From an uncultured Candidatus Saccharibacteria bacterium (lineage in GTDB: Bacteria; Patescibacteria; Saccharimonadia; Saccharimonadales; UBA1547): a stretch of DNA of 36,994 nucleotides. Shown here piece by piece: positions 1-8,076 of the stretch (the stretch's first letter is position 1; each line of letters begins with the position of its first letter). The notes under the pieces were generated by a model that was not told the DNA's origin, searched no databases, and worked only from the letters and a program-made list of their open reading frames with translations. The stretch lies in contig CAMLKA010000006.1 of the NCBI GenBank assembly GCA_946480535.1, positions 1 to 36,994 of the forward strand, written 5' to 3'. Both the position numbers and the translations under genes were made by a program.

Positions 1-55
1 GCTCGCCCAGTCCCAAACCGAATTGCTCATTTTGCTGTAATCGTCCAGCTCGTTG
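1..55. repeat. Contig-end direct repeat (assembly overlap of a circular genome)
   Basis: Bases 1-55 are identical to bases 36940-36994. A 55-base exact overlap is what a de Bruijn assembler with k=55 leaves on a circular contig. The overlap consists of one G plus a 54-base coding repeat unit, so the genome closes inside a tandem repeat. Confidence 0.85.
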
Positions 56-436
56 TTCTTCTAAACTCTGCCCAAATTGTTCTTCTTGTAATTTTCTCAT
101 CATCGCATTCTGCTCAGCACTGAAGCCACGGTTTTTCTCAGCTTCTCCAGCTGCGAACTGTTGCTGCTGGAGGATTTCGCGACGTCGTCCCATCTCAGCT
201 TGTTGAGCAGCATCAATGCTCTCATTCGCGTTTTGCGCGTTTACTGCTTCCTCTTGTTCTGCTTGCTGCTCGATCTTAAGACGAGCTCCACTATCTAAAT
301 TCCCCAACTGAGCAAAGCGCCGCTGCAGAGCGTCACGCTTCGACTGAAGGTTTGTAGCTGATTGTTGCTGCACGCGTTTTCGTGCAACATCAAACTGACT
401 GGTATCTTTTAGGTAATCATCTTGAGGAGCGGCCAT
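1..436 (-). CDS. N-terminal part of a Gln-rich internal virion-type protein (crosses the contig junction)
   Basis: ATG at 436 overlaps the stop of the upstream tail gene (TAATG). The frame is open to base 1 and continues in frame at the right end of the window once the 55-base end overlap is merged, giving a protein of about 234 residues. It is almost wholly alpha-helical in character, rich in Gln, Glu, Ala and Arg, with no signal peptide or obvious membrane segment. Towards its middle it enters an 18-residue repeat (NEQFGLGLGEQRAGRLQQ and degenerate forms). The position between a tail-hub protein and a glycine-zipper protein is where podoviruses keep small internal or ejection proteins (T7 gp14-like in position). 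I do not recognise the family; the ejection role is inferred from position only. Confidence 0.75.
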   Translation of the reverse strand, partial: MAAPQDDYLKDTSQFDVARKRVQQQSATNLQSKRDALQRRFAQLGNLDSGARLKIEQQAEQEEAVNAQNANESIDAAQQAEMGRRREILQQQQFAAGEAEKNRGFSAEQNAMMRKLQEEQFGQSLEEQRAGRLQQNEQFGLGLGE

Positions 437-2337
437 TAGGTGTACCCTCTCAGGTTGTAAGTAAAGCTCATGCGGTGGACTTTAAAACGCTGTCCCGACG
501 TATTAAGATTTGAAAACTTAAACTGAATGCGTTTACCAAAGGTTTGCCCAAGGGGGATCTCGAATTCTCGTTGATTAGATCCTCCACCCCAGGTACCCGA
601 ACCCCAGGTAAAACTTCCCCACAGCGTAGATCCAGGGTCTAAACTAATGTTTTGTGACTGACCAACCCCGCTGTCAGAGTCAACCCTCCAACGTATTTCC
701 ATACTGTAGGCACCAGCTAGATCAACAAGAATCTTAAGCTTACGGAAATCTTTTGGCAGATTCTCGTGTCCTGGCAACCCGGAAAATTCTTTGGTCCAAA
801 AGTAACTATCGATGGCACTCCCCGAGTCGGTGTAACTCGTGGTTTCTGCTTGGTAGACAAAGCCGGTAGGAGTTGAACTACCATAAAAGATTTTACCATC
901 GTAGACGGTGAATTGAGAGGCATCCAGACCGGTTAAGGGTACCCAGGTAAAGCGCTGAGACTTAGCAAGATTGGTGATCGAGAAATCAAAGAGGTATACA
1001 CATTTATTCGTGGTGTTACCACTTGCCTTGGTCATCGAGATGTAGGCTTTGTTATTGTAAACCATTGCCGAGGTATTCCCGGCATAGGTAGCCTGCACAT
1101 CAAGCATGTCGGGTTCAATTTTATCAGTGAGCAGATCACTACCCGCTATAGCAGTTGAAAGGTTTGCGGTTGACTGCTCGACACTGTCGCCCTTAATGGC
1201 AGCAACACCGACAAACTTGGTGTTTTGAAATGCCGGAAAGCCGATTTTATTGTCATAGCGCCATGAACCAAACGGGCTTTTACTGCCAAAGTTCGAGCGA
1301 ATCTGCAACTGCCCCCAATCGCTGGGATCTGAGCTGTTCATTACGTTGAGCCACTGTGAGTTCTCGCAAAAGATCACAATAGCCGAATCATAGACCGCAA
1401 AACCCTTGACGAGGTCACTCGCGGCGTCTCCCACCTTGATAAAATTGGTTGCTTTAAAGGTAAAGGGCTCACCGAGCTCCGAATACCACACGTAATTTCG
1501 ATTAGTAGCATCATTAACGAATAATCGGTTCTGGGCATAGACACAGGCGTCAAACTTTGGCGGCACCCCTTGGTCGGTCGGCGCGTTGGTGGTTCCCGCA
1601 GACGTGTTATCGGTAAAAGTTGTCGTGGTGTTATCAGAAATCGTCCCGACAAGCTTAAAGGTGGTCCCACTCGACGAGTCATTCCGGTAAATGCGACGAG
1701 AACTCACCCCCCAGCTTTGTGGCGCAAGGGGCAGCGACGTCAAAGAGACAACTGAAGAGGCAGCAATTGAAAGGGTAATTGCCGAGCTAACATCACCCTC
1801 AACGAGATAACTGTTGAGGTAGGTAATTCGGTATTGAGTGGTGCCAATGGGCACATTACCGGCACCATTTGTGAGGGCCGAGGTGGTATTAGTAGGAGGA
1901 TACACACCGTGGCGCGTAAAATCCGTTCCGTTGTATTTGTACGGGATAACATTACCGTTGCCGACAAAAAGGTTATTGCGATACAGGCAGCCTGCCACCC
2001 GCACCCCTGCGGTAAACACCGACTGAGCCGAGGGAATCGTTGAAAAGCTTGTCCCCGCTAAAGCCCACCCCGTTCCCCCGAAGAAGGCAATCATTGTCTC
2101 AGCGTTAGTATCATCACGACGAGTGTATAGGCCGTCGCAAACGAAAGAGCCGACAGCTGCAGTGTTAAGTTGTGCGGTACCACCGCGGGTAGCCACAGCG
2201 CCATTAGAAAACACGACATTGGCACAATCGGGGCTCTCATTATCTGCAATAATCGCTTTTTCATATTTCGTATTCAGCCCCCCGTCGAGCGTTAGAGCAC
2301 CCGCCTTGGGAAACTGCACCTCACTAGCTGCACCCAT
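436..2337 (-). CDS. Large beta-rich tail structural protein (tail nozzle/hub candidate)
   Basis: A 633-residue protein rich in Gly, Thr, Ser and aromatic residues, with many short alternating beta-strand patterns. The N-terminus has the pattern GGLNTKY...N...NGAVATRGGT, common at the start of podovirus tail proteins that follow the head-tail adaptor (T7 gp12-like in position). The C-terminal third carries Trp/Gly-rich stretches (LWGSFTWGSGTWGG near residue 575). It starts with ATG directly overlapping the stop of the adaptor gene. No enzymatic motif is visible. Function is assigned from size, composition and gene order; a beta-propeller fold is plausible but not shown. Confidence 0.7.
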   Translation of the reverse strand: MGAASEVQFPKAGALTLDGGLNTKYEKAIIADNESPDCANVVFSNGAVATRGGTAQLNTAAVGSFVCDGLYTRRDDTNAETMIAFFGGTGWALAGTSFSTIPSAQSVFTAGVRVAGCLYRNNLFVGNGNVIPYKYNGTDFTRHGVYPPTNTTSALTNGAGNVPIGTTQYRITYLNSYLVEGDVSSAITLSIAASSVVSLTSLPLAPQSWGVSSRRIYRNDSSSGTTFKLVGTISDNTTTTFTDNTSAGTTNAPTDQGVPPKFDACVYAQNRLFVNDATNRNYVWYSELGEPFTFKATNFIKVGDAASDLVKGFAVYDSAIVIFCENSQWLNVMNSSDPSDWGQLQIRSNFGSKSPFGSWRYDNKIGFPAFQNTKFVGVAAIKGDSVEQSTANLSTAIAGSDLLTDKIEPDMLDVQATYAGNTSAMVYNNKAYISMTKASGNTTNKCVYLFDFSITNLAKSQRFTWVPLTGLDASQFTVYDGKIFYGSSTPTGFVYQAETTSYTDSGSAIDSYFWTKEFSGLPGHENLPKDFRKLKILVDLAGAYSMEIRWRVDSDSGVGQSQNISLDPGSTLWGSFTWGSGTWGGGSNQREFEIPLGQTFGKRIQFKFSNLNTSGQRFKVHRMSFTYNLRGYT

Positions 2338-2981
2338 TAGATGTTCCCCAAGTCGTTCTGGAAGGTAACGTCCACATTTTTGACCACTTGATATGCATCT
2401 TGGACAAGTTTACGGCGCTCAAAGCGTTTGAGGCGTTCAACATCGGCCGCCCACAGATTCCGGTAGTACTGAGCCCCTTGGTAGTTCTTATTTTTGGCGC
2501 TCATCTCAGCCAGGATGTAATTAACCATGGCCATTTGGAATTCGCTGGGGATTTCAAGAACTGAGGAATCGGTTACCGCAGCTGGCTCTAACTTGCCGTA
2601 AACCTTAATGGTCAAAGCCGACGAGGGAATAGGTCGTAGGTAGAGGGTATTGTTAAACACCACATAGCTCGTCGGACGTCCGGTATCGGTTGAGTTTGCC
2701 CGCAGCTGAGTAAGGACGTCGTCTTCGCGAAAGGTAATGGGCATGAGCTTTCTGCCGTCATAAGTTACCCGCTCAACGGCAATCACGTATTCCGGCAGGT
2801 CGTAGGACTGCTGACTGGCAACTGATGAGGTGGTGTAAGAGGATTCAATGGGAAAGCTATCGGTAGCGAGCTCACATGCTGCTTGATAAATCAGCAGATA
2901 GATCTCGTCGTTACTCCAGAAAGTATCTCCCACCGCGTTGTAGCGCTGGCGGGCTGCGGTGTTGAGCGCTAAGGGCGTCAT
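2337..2981 (-). CDS. Head-tail adaptor protein (gp4/gp11-type)
   Basis: 214 residues. The N-terminal half reads like the phage adaptor family: RQRYNAVGDTFWSNDEIYLLIYQAA, then a Tyr/Leu-Pro turn (QSYDLPEYVIAVERVTYDG), followed by a helical C-terminus that would dock on the portal. I chose the ATG at 2981, three bases inside a GTG alternative, because GGAG lies seven bases before it. It follows the stop of a 54-residue gene by a few bases and overlaps the start of the next gene (TAATG). It probably forms the ring joining portal to tail. Family call is from pattern recognition; T7 tail-tube A is the nearest well-known analogue. Confidence 0.7.
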   Translation of the reverse strand: MTPLALNTAARQRYNAVGDTFWSNDEIYLLIYQAACELATDSFPIESSYTTSSVASQQSYDLPEYVIAVERVTYDGRKLMPITFREDDVLTQLRANSTDTGRPTSYVVFNNTLYLRPIPSSALTIKVYGKLEPAAVTDSSVLEIPSEFQMAMVNYILAEMSAKNKNYQGAQYYRNLWAADVERLKRFERRKLVQDAYQVVKNVDVTFQNDLGNI

Positions 2982-2984
2982 CAC

Positions 2985-3149
2985 TTAACTCCATACGGTT
3001 GGTCCGTCCGAATCCTCAGTCCAGCTAGCCGGGAGTGCTAGGCCGTCCCAATTTGCTTCATCCCAATCGAATTGATCCCACAGGGTCAGCGGATTGTCGT
3101 TTATGTACTCGCTCGCCCCGGTGGTTACCTCTGTCCAGCTCGTAGGCAT
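2985..3149 (-). CDS. 54-residue Trp-rich acidic small protein
   Basis: A short gene filling the gap between the adaptor and the coiled-coil protein. Its ATG overlaps the stop of the upstream gene (TAATG) and its stop lies beside the start of the adaptor, so it sits in the operon like its neighbours. The protein has six Trp residues in 54 and a repeated SWTE motif at both ends (PTSWTEVTTG and PASWTEDSDG) around a DQFDWDEANWDG core. That suggests an internal duplication of a small structural motif. No known family is recognised. It is too well placed for a chance frame. Confidence 0.6.
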   Translation of the reverse strand: MPTSWTEVTTGASEYINDNPLTLWDQFDWDEANWDGLALPASWTEDSDGPTVWS

Positions 3150-3643
3150 TACGCTACCGGCTCCTGCTCGCCCCGTAGACCAAGGCGTTCTTCGATCAAC
3201 TCAATGCGTGACTTGTATTCCTTGTTCTCACGCTTTAAGAGCTGATTCTCTTTTTTAAGCATCTCTAAAGTATCGGTTGCTTTTACCCGCTCACCCTCGA
3301 CAGCAGCGTCTTTATCGGCAAGCAAATGCGTATAGTTTTTAAGCATCTTATTGAGCTCTTCGAGCGAGCCAGCTTTGCCGCCCGAGGCATGACAGACCAG
3401 CTCATTGCCAGCTGCCTGCTCAATGATTCGTGCTTTGTCCTCAGGATGGATTCTGAGCTTCTTGAAGTACAAGGGGTCAGGACGCCCTTGACCATCCTTC
3501 ACCGGCGCTCTGTAGGTCTGTAAAAACGCGTCAGCCTCGTCATAGTCCATCAAGAGCTCACCTCCAGCGGGGATCTCAATGTCATAATCACGAAACTTTT
3601 CACGGTAAGGGTGAATGTTCAAATTTTGCACTCTAACTTGCAT
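3149..3643 (-). CDS. Hypothetical virion-associated protein with C-terminal coiled coil
   Basis: 164 residues. The first half is mixed alpha/beta (VQNLNIHPYREKFRDYDIEI and an acidic turn). From about residue 100 it becomes a charged heptad-like helix (LEMLKKENQLLKRENKEYK), a probable coiled coil for oligomerisation. It has no Cys-rich or membrane segment. It lies between a beta-rich small protein and the Trp-rich 54-residue gene in the head-to-tail part of the operon. Family not recognised; a role in head completion or tail assembly is inferred from position only. Confidence 0.6.
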   Translation of the reverse strand: MQVRVQNLNIHPYREKFRDYDIEIPAGGELLMDYDEADAFLQTYRAPVKDGQGRPDPLYFKKLRIHPEDKARIIEQAAGNELVCHASGGKAGSLEELNKMLKNYTHLLADKDAAVEGERVKATDTLEMLKKENQLLKRENKEYKSRIELIEERLGLRGEQEPVA

Positions 3644-3652
3644 GCTACTTCC

Positions 3653-4009
3653 TTAATCCATTGCTTTAACGACATAGCTCACACCGCCTGAGACCACGGC
3701 TGAGGTAATAAATTGGAGATAACGAAGAGGGGGAGCCTGGAAGATAGCCCAGTTTTGCCCCGAGATAGCAGAACCGATTTGCACCGGCTGATAAGCAACC
3801 GTAGCAGTTGACGGTACCAGCTGATAAATTTGCCCAAAGGTCCCGGTAGAACTCTCCGACCCGTAGACACTCACCAAGGCACCAGTACTCATCGTCGTGT
3901 ACTTAACCGCAATACGGGTGTAGCTTTTGCCGCCCATATCGATGTAGCTGCTCGTTGATGTCCCGGAGGCCGCCTGGCACGTCCACTCTTGTATTGGTCC
4001 GTAACTCAT
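3653..4009 (-). CDS. Small beta-rich structural protein
   Basis: 118 residues from the ATG at 4009, which has AGGAGG five bases upstream; a GTG three bases earlier is less likely. Composition is Ser, Thr, Gly, Tyr and Val with alternating polar/hydrophobic strands (SYTRIAVKYTTMSTGALVSV), typical of a small jelly-roll or decoration-type domain. It lies between the 88-residue structural protein and the coiled-coil protein. No enzymatic residues are visible. Likely a virion surface or joining protein; also Ser/Thr-rich enough to be a possible glycosylation acceptor, which is speculative. Confidence 0.6.
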   Translation of the reverse strand: MSYGPIQEWTCQAASGTSTSSYIDMGGKSYTRIAVKYTTMSTGALVSVYGSESSTGTFGQIYQLVPSTATVAYQPVQIGSAISGQNWAIFQAPPLRYLQFITSAVVSGGVSYVVKAMD

Positions 4010-4018
4010 CACTGCCTC

Positions 4019-4285
4019 CTAGACGCCGTAGACGACCACGTGGAAGTTATCCCCTGAGGTGCAGCCTGATACCGAGAACACCCCATATGACTGCACGCCG
4101 GAGGCATTAGAGTTAATCGCCATATGGACGTTTGAACTGTTCATTGACTTTGGCGCGTAGCTAAAGCCCATCACATTTTTAAGGCCAGTTTCGATTACCT
4201 GGGTAGCCGCATCAGCGGTTACTTCCATCAGCACTGCACGCATATCGCCAAACACGGTTTGTTTCTTGGTGACAGTAAACGCCAT
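4019..4285 (-). CDS. Small head/tail-joining structural protein
   Basis: 88 residues starting MAFTVTKKQTVFGDMR, a pattern I associate with short proteins that recur downstream of the major capsid gene in environmental podoviruses and siphoviruses. A central region predicts small beta strands and the C-terminus ends GCTSGDNFHVVVYGV. The stop is close to the next start downstream. Role unknown; probable structural protein by position between the glycosyltransferase-like gene and another small beta-rich protein. Confidence 0.6.
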   Translation of the reverse strand: MAFTVTKKQTVFGDMRAVLMEVTADAATQVIETGLKNVMGFSYAPKSMNSSNVHMAINSNASGVQSYGVFSVSGCTSGDNFHVVVYGV

Positions 4286-4295
4286 GACGCTACTC

Positions 4296-5312
4296 CTAGA
4301 AAAGTATTTTAGTGGTATCCGTTTCCGGATTTTCTGCTTGATCTTTCATATGATCACTGATCGAGTACTGGGTTAGGCAGTCCTCGAGGTCCATCTGAAT
4401 GATATGACGAAGGTTGCCCTCATTATACGCTCCAAGGGTTCCACCCTCAGTACAATTTATGTAAACACCCGGAACTTTTTGAGCTACCCAGCAAAACCAT
4501 TGCTTAAAGTTGTCGTAGCTGCGCCAGGTTTTTACCGGTATCCCGTAGACGTCACGAACTTTCATCACCTGACCGAGTTGATCGTCATAGGGTGAGTCCC
4601 AGGCGTGGAATTTTTCTTCGTAGGAAAACGAAAAATCGGCACCAATAAAGATAGACGTCGCACAGCCTAAAAACGCTCGCGCAATGTAGAGACAGGCGCC
4701 GAGAACATTACCCCCGCAGGAGACAAGGGTTCTAAACTTTTCAATTTTGGCAAGTTCACCCTCAATTCCCGGATCAGGAATCGGGCAGTTGAAGAAATAA
4801 ATCTCCCCTTGCCACTTTGCTAAGAGGTTCGGATGAGACCCGGCAAACGCTAGCAGGGTCTTACCCTTAGTTTTTGCCCAATAATCGGTTTCAGCACTAC
4901 CACCTTCAGATACTTCCTTGATGGTGATCTCACCGGCATCAAGGGTTACGTAGTAATCAACGTCAACACCAAGGTCCTCAAGAAAATGAAAATTATGCAG
5001 GCACGAAATAATGGGTATGCCGTTTTTTTTGAGCAGGTGATGTGCGTTCTTCTTAAGCGAAGGCCCTGAACCCACCAAGATGGCTGGCTGGTGGAGATGT
5101 TTTCGATACAGCTTGCCAATAGAACGGTCTTTAAACGGTCCGAAGACGGCATGATTGGCCCTGTACTGAGAAATCCAGATATCTCTCCACGCGTTGATCG
5201 TACTCGTGTCGTTTTCAACCGCTCGGGCGTAATGCTCGTGAGGAGAAGACGACGGAGAATCAATGTACGGTTGGTATTCAAGCCACACGGTCCCTTGCTT
5301 ACGTCCTGCCAT
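4296..5312 (-). CDS. Maf/DUF115 (MptE-like) glycosyltransferase-like protein within the structural operon
   Basis: 338 residues from ATG 5312 (GGAG nine bases upstream; a TTG further up would run into a terminator hairpin). Hallmarks of the DUF115/6-hydroxymethylpterin-pyrophosphokinase-like fold shared with Maf motility-accessory glycosyltransferases are visible. These are a nucleotide-binding turn PAILVGSGPSLKKN near residue 78, VDYYVTLDAG near 120, a GGNVLGACLYIARAFLG helix, IGADFSFSYEEKFHAWD near 225, and a TEGGTLGAYNEGN C-terminal motif. Maf enzymes move CMP-activated nonulosonic acids onto Ser/Thr of flagellin. Here the gene lies between the decoration-like and small structural genes, so a virion protein is a natural acceptor. 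Paired with a NeuB-like and an SpsF-like gene elsewhere in the same operon. The family call is fairly firm; transfer of a sialic-acid-like sugar to virions is inference. Confidence 0.72.
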   Translation of the reverse strand: MAGRKQGTVWLEYQPYIDSPSSSPHEHYARAVENDTSTINAWRDIWISQYRANHAVFGPFKDRSIGKLYRKHLHQPAILVGSGPSLKKNAHHLLKKNGIPIISCLHNFHFLEDLGVDVDYYVTLDAGEITIKEVSEGGSAETDYWAKTKGKTLLAFAGSHPNLLAKWQGEIYFFNCPIPDPGIEGELAKIEKFRTLVSCGGNVLGACLYIARAFLGCATSIFIGADFSFSYEEKFHAWDSPYDDQLGQVMKVRDVYGIPVKTWRSYDNFKQWFCWVAQKVPGVYINCTEGGTLGAYNEGNLRHIIQMDLEDCLTQYSISDHMKDQAENPETDTTKILF

Positions 5313-5335
5313 TAACCACAACTCCAAAATAGGAT

Positions 5336-5383
5336 AAAAAAAGAGCCCCGATGAAGACAAAGCAGCTCAAACCTCACCGGAGC
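5336..5383 (-). terminator. Rho-independent terminator between decoration and glycosyltransferase genes
   Basis: On the minus strand a 10-bp stem (arms at 5374-5383 and 5345-5354, two G-U pairs) with a 19-nt loop is followed almost at once by seven Ts (5342-5336). It lies just after the stop of the decoration-like gene, so capsid transcripts would mostly end here. The glycosyltransferase and tail genes would then receive a smaller share by read-through. Confidence 0.6.
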
Positions 5384-5389
5384 AAACAC

Positions 5390-5860
5390 TTAAGCGAAAA
5401 TGCCACGAAGATAGATCGAACCGCTACCACCAGACGCTACTGCTTGGATGGAGAATCCACACTGGAGGTCAATGTTTCCGGTTGCAACTGAGTTGACGCC
5501 AAAGAGGCCGTCAGTACCAAGTTTCATCGGATCGTTGACTGCCATAGAGTTGTTTGCCGATAACTTGATCTTGCAAAAACCCTTAGTTTGAATCCAACCG
5601 TAGTAGGCAGTTGGGATCGTCGTGTTGGCAACACCTACGCAGTGGTTTACTTGAGTCACCGAGCTTACGGTTACTGAGTAACCAGAAAGAAGCGACACGG
5701 TGCAACCGTAGCCAGAGGTGATTGAAGCGCCACCATCATTGTAGACGTAGATGTACTCTTTACCGTCTTCTACGCGACGGGTTCCAAGTTCAACTGAAGG
5801 AGAAGCGGTAACAGCTGATACCGGCTCCATGAAAATTCGTTGATATCCGTAAACTGACAT
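5390..5860 (-). CDS. Head decoration-like protein
   Basis: 156 residues, directly downstream of the major capsid gene, with a strong terminator after it, the usual place for an abundant capsid-stabilising protein. The sequence is beta-rich with many Gly, Ser, Val and Thr (EYIYVYNDGGASITSGYGC; GYSVTVSSVTQVNHCVGVAN) and ends in a GSGSIYLRGIFA strand. No signal peptide, membrane segment or catalytic motif. It may be a DUF2190-like capsid cement protein; the assignment rests on position, size and composition. Confidence 0.6.
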   Translation of the reverse strand: MSVYGYQRIFMEPVSAVTASPSVELGTRRVEDGKEYIYVYNDGGASITSGYGCTVSLLSGYSVTVSSVTQVNHCVGVANTTIPTAYYGWIQTKGFCKIKLSANNSMAVNDPMKLGTDGLFGVNSVATGNIDLQCGFSIQAVASGGSGSIYLRGIFA

Positions 5861-5872
5861 AACTCACCTCCC

Positions 5873-6799
5873 TTATGCAGCAAGTGCGGTGAACTTACCG
5901 CACATACGAGGGTTAGAGATACCGAGGTTGCCCATCCAGAAGATCTTGCTTACTTTTAAATCTTGGTTGGTAGGCTTAATCCATCCGTCATCCATCGAGA
6001 AATTACGTTTTGGATGGTAGTAAAGGTGCAAGAATTTCTCATTCAACATAAACACGTGGTTTGCAGGAACTTTCGAGCCTACAACAAACGGAGTTCCATT
6101 GAACATAAGGTTCTGGAAACCGCTCTTTGCCGATTCAGAATCCACGAAGCGTTGCTGTGGTTGTAATAAGCTCCACAGACGGTTGTAGTTTGCGCGTGTC
6201 GCAACGATTAAGCTCGGATGCTCACCGTTGATGCACAGTGCATTGTACATCGTTTGAAGCGCAGCTAGACCCAAAGTAGTAGTAGAGCTGTCTTCTTGGC
6301 TTTGGAACCAAGAGTATGCTGACTGGTCGATCCCACCCACGGTGTTAGCTGAGTCTACGAGTAATCGTAGGCCACCGATATCAGTAGCAGTGGAGCCAGT
6401 TGAATAAAGACCGTCACCGATTTTATCTTTCAAGGTCATTTCAGCTGCCATAACCTTTTGCTTCACGAAATCCAAAACCTGGGAATCTCCCATGTTTTTG
6501 TGCTCGTCAGCGCCAGTAATGGTCATGTTGGCGTAGTAAAATTTCCACTGGAACTCGGCAGAAGTGAACTGCTCGTTATCAGTGGTGTCAAGGGTTGCAG
6601 TTGGTGCATAGCTACCAGCTGCAGTGGTTTGTGCGTACATTAACGGTTGAAAAATCGAGGTACCACCGTCAACTGATTGGTACCACCCTTTTTCTTTTGC
6701 ACGTTTTAACAAGATATCGCTGTCAAAAATTGCATCGACCAGCTTAGGCATGTACTTACGTTTTGTAACCGCAACGATTTGATCGTATGAAAGAGCCAT
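5873..6799 (-). CDS. Major capsid protein
   Basis: 308 residues with the look of an HK97-fold capsid protein. There is an N-terminal arm (MALSYDQIVAVTKRKYMPKLVDAIF), an E-loop-like segment (SIFQPLMYAQTT), a long spine helix around residues 105-125 (DSQVLDFVKQKVMAAEMTLKD), a central P-domain segment with SLIVATRANYNRLW, and a C-terminal MGNLGISNPRMCGKFTALA. It follows a scaffold-like gene and precedes a decoration-like gene, as expected. A good Shine-Dalgarno (GGAGG) precedes the ATG. No protease gene is visible nearby, so scaffold removal is probably by exit rather than cleavage. Confidence 0.85.
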   Translation of the reverse strand: MALSYDQIVAVTKRKYMPKLVDAIFDSDILLKRAKEKGWYQSVDGGTSIFQPLMYAQTTAAGSYAPTATLDTTDNEQFTSAEFQWKFYYANMTITGADEHKNMGDSQVLDFVKQKVMAAEMTLKDKIGDGLYSTGSTATDIGGLRLLVDSANTVGGIDQSAYSWFQSQEDSSTTTLGLAALQTMYNALCINGEHPSLIVATRANYNRLWSLLQPQQRFVDSESAKSGFQNLMFNGTPFVVGSKVPANHVFMLNEKFLHLYYHPKRNFSMDDGWIKPTNQDLKVSKIFWMGNLGISNPRMCGKFTALAA

Positions 6800-6810
6800 T
6801 TTCAGGCCTC

Positions 6811-7710
6811 CTATTTGTTAAATCCCATTTCTCGTAAGATCGCGTCAGCACTAAGCGACGGATCGTGCCAACTGCGAGGCTTGCCTGCTGGAAACGGGGT
6901 CACGCTCTTGGAGGCTGGTGACGAATCATCCAGTAGCCCCAATTTTTTGCGCTTCTCTGCTTCCTTCATCATTGCCTCACGGCCGCGCGCTTCTGCCTGC
7001 TGCTCTAAGTGGTCGGAGTAGTAATCTAGAAAAGCGCCTCTAAACGTCGGGAACCCGTGTTCCATCGCATGGTTTAGTACACGCTGCTCTAGGCTTAGCC
7101 CCGATTCATCTTTAGCCGCAAAGTCTAGCCCCGAGTATTTTTCTTGGAGGGACTTTATCGACTGGGCAAGCTGGGCGTCTTCGCTGGCTTGTTGCTTTTC
7201 AAGCTCTTCAGTCTGCGCTTTGTGCAGGTATTGCTTTAAGGCCGGGATGTCTTGCATCAACGGCCCGAGCTTTTGGTCGAGATATGCTTGTACGCTGGGA
7301 TCTACCTGGGGTTGTTGAGGAGCGCCGCGTTGTTGAAACTGCTGGTCAACGTGTGCCCACCACTCAGGGTTAGAGCGTGCGTACTCGTCTATTTCCTTGT
7401 ACGGGCTCCAGCTTTGTTCCCACTCTTTGCGTTGGCGTTCAAACGCTTCACGCTCTTGCTTCACCTGACTGATGTGGGTGTCGTAGTCGTAACCCTTCGA
7501 GAGCCACTGTTGAAATCTCGGATCGTCAGGCTTTACTTTGATTTGCTGCCCACGGTGAGAAAACTCAAACTCTGATACCGGGGCAGGTGCGGCAGCTGGA
7601 GAAGCCTGCTGCGGTGAGGAGTCCTGCGGGGATGGTTGCCCATAGGCGTTTGCGATGATCGCCTCAACGTCGTGCTCTTCCCCACCCGAACTTTCGTTAA
7701 ACTCAAGCAT
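6811..7710 (-). CDS. Scaffolding protein
   Basis: 299 residues, highly charged and Gln-rich, with a low-complexity Pro/Gln/Ala N-terminus, a long coiled-coil centre (VKQEREAFERQRKEWEQSW; AQTEELEKQQASEDAQLAQ) and a helical basic C-terminus (EAEKRKKLG...DAILREMGFNK) that could bind coat protein. It lies immediately upstream of the major capsid gene. These are the standard features of podovirus and siphovirus scaffold proteins. No protease motif is visible. Confidence 0.75.
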   Translation of the reverse strand: MLEFNESSGGEEHDVEAIIANAYGQPSPQDSSPQQASPAAAPAPVSEFEFSHRGQQIKVKPDDPRFQQWLSKGYDYDTHISQVKQEREAFERQRKEWEQSWSPYKEIDEYARSNPEWWAHVDQQFQQRGAPQQPQVDPSVQAYLDQKLGPLMQDIPALKQYLHKAQTEELEKQQASEDAQLAQSIKSLQEKYSGLDFAAKDESGLSLEQRVLNHAMEHGFPTFRGAFLDYYSDHLEQQAEARGREAMMKEAEKRKKLGLLDDSSPASKSVTPFPAGKPRSWHDPSLSADAILREMGFNK

Positions 7711-7721
7711 TCATCACCCTA

Positions 7722-7982
7722 TTACATGTAAGCTTGTTGTGCTGATTTCTGACCACGAGAATTCGGGTCTACCATCTCAGGCGCTGCTTTGCTTGATGCA
7801 GAGCCCCCTGCTATTCCTTCAATAACGGCTCGAAACTGCGCACCCACCTGGGCAAGTGCTTCACCGGCTTCAGGTTGTTGCTGCCCTAGTACTTGAGCAA
7901 GCTGGCCAATCGCTTGATCGACCATCATCACCATCTTGCCAATCGGATCGCCGCCACCTTGTTCTTGCTGTTGCTCGTCCAT
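7722..7982 (-). CDS. Small Gln/Ala-rich protein between portal and scaffold
   Basis: 86 residues; N-terminus MDEQQQEQGGGDPIGK, then an amphipathic helix (MVMMVDQAIGQLAQVLGQQ) and a flexible C-terminus. Short proteins of this type between portal and scaffold genes occur in many phages with this head module; function is unknown to me. It is separated from the scaffold gene by only 11 bases and preceded on the minus strand by a terminator-like hairpin. Confidence 0.6.
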   Translation of the reverse strand: MDEQQQEQGGGDPIGKMVMMVDQAIGQLAQVLGQQQPEAGEALAQVGAQFRAVIEGIAGGSASSKAAPEMVDPNSRGQKSAQQAYM

Positions 7983-7997
7983 GAGGAATCCCTACGC

Positions 7998-8019
7998 AAA
8001 AAGCGACGCATAGCGCCGC
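7998..8019 (-). terminator. Terminator-like hairpin between portal and capsid-module genes
   Basis: Minus strand: 7-bp GC-rich stem (arms 8013-8019 and 8003-8009, one G-U pair), 3-nt loop, followed by five Ts at 8002-7998. It sits in a 94-base gap, the largest break in the head part of the late operon. It may partly separate packaging-gene from capsid-gene expression. Two GTAAGTCA direct repeats lie beside it at about 8040-8061. Confidence 0.5.
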
Positions 8020-8076
8020 AATGGTCAAATTGTGTGGAGGTAAGTCAGGTAAAGTAAGTCAAGTAGAGGGAGAAAA

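Noticed and set aside
1..55. True direct terminal repeats or attachment sites
   Set aside because: The 55-base identity equals a common assembly k-mer length and lies in a coding tandem repeat; no integrase is present.
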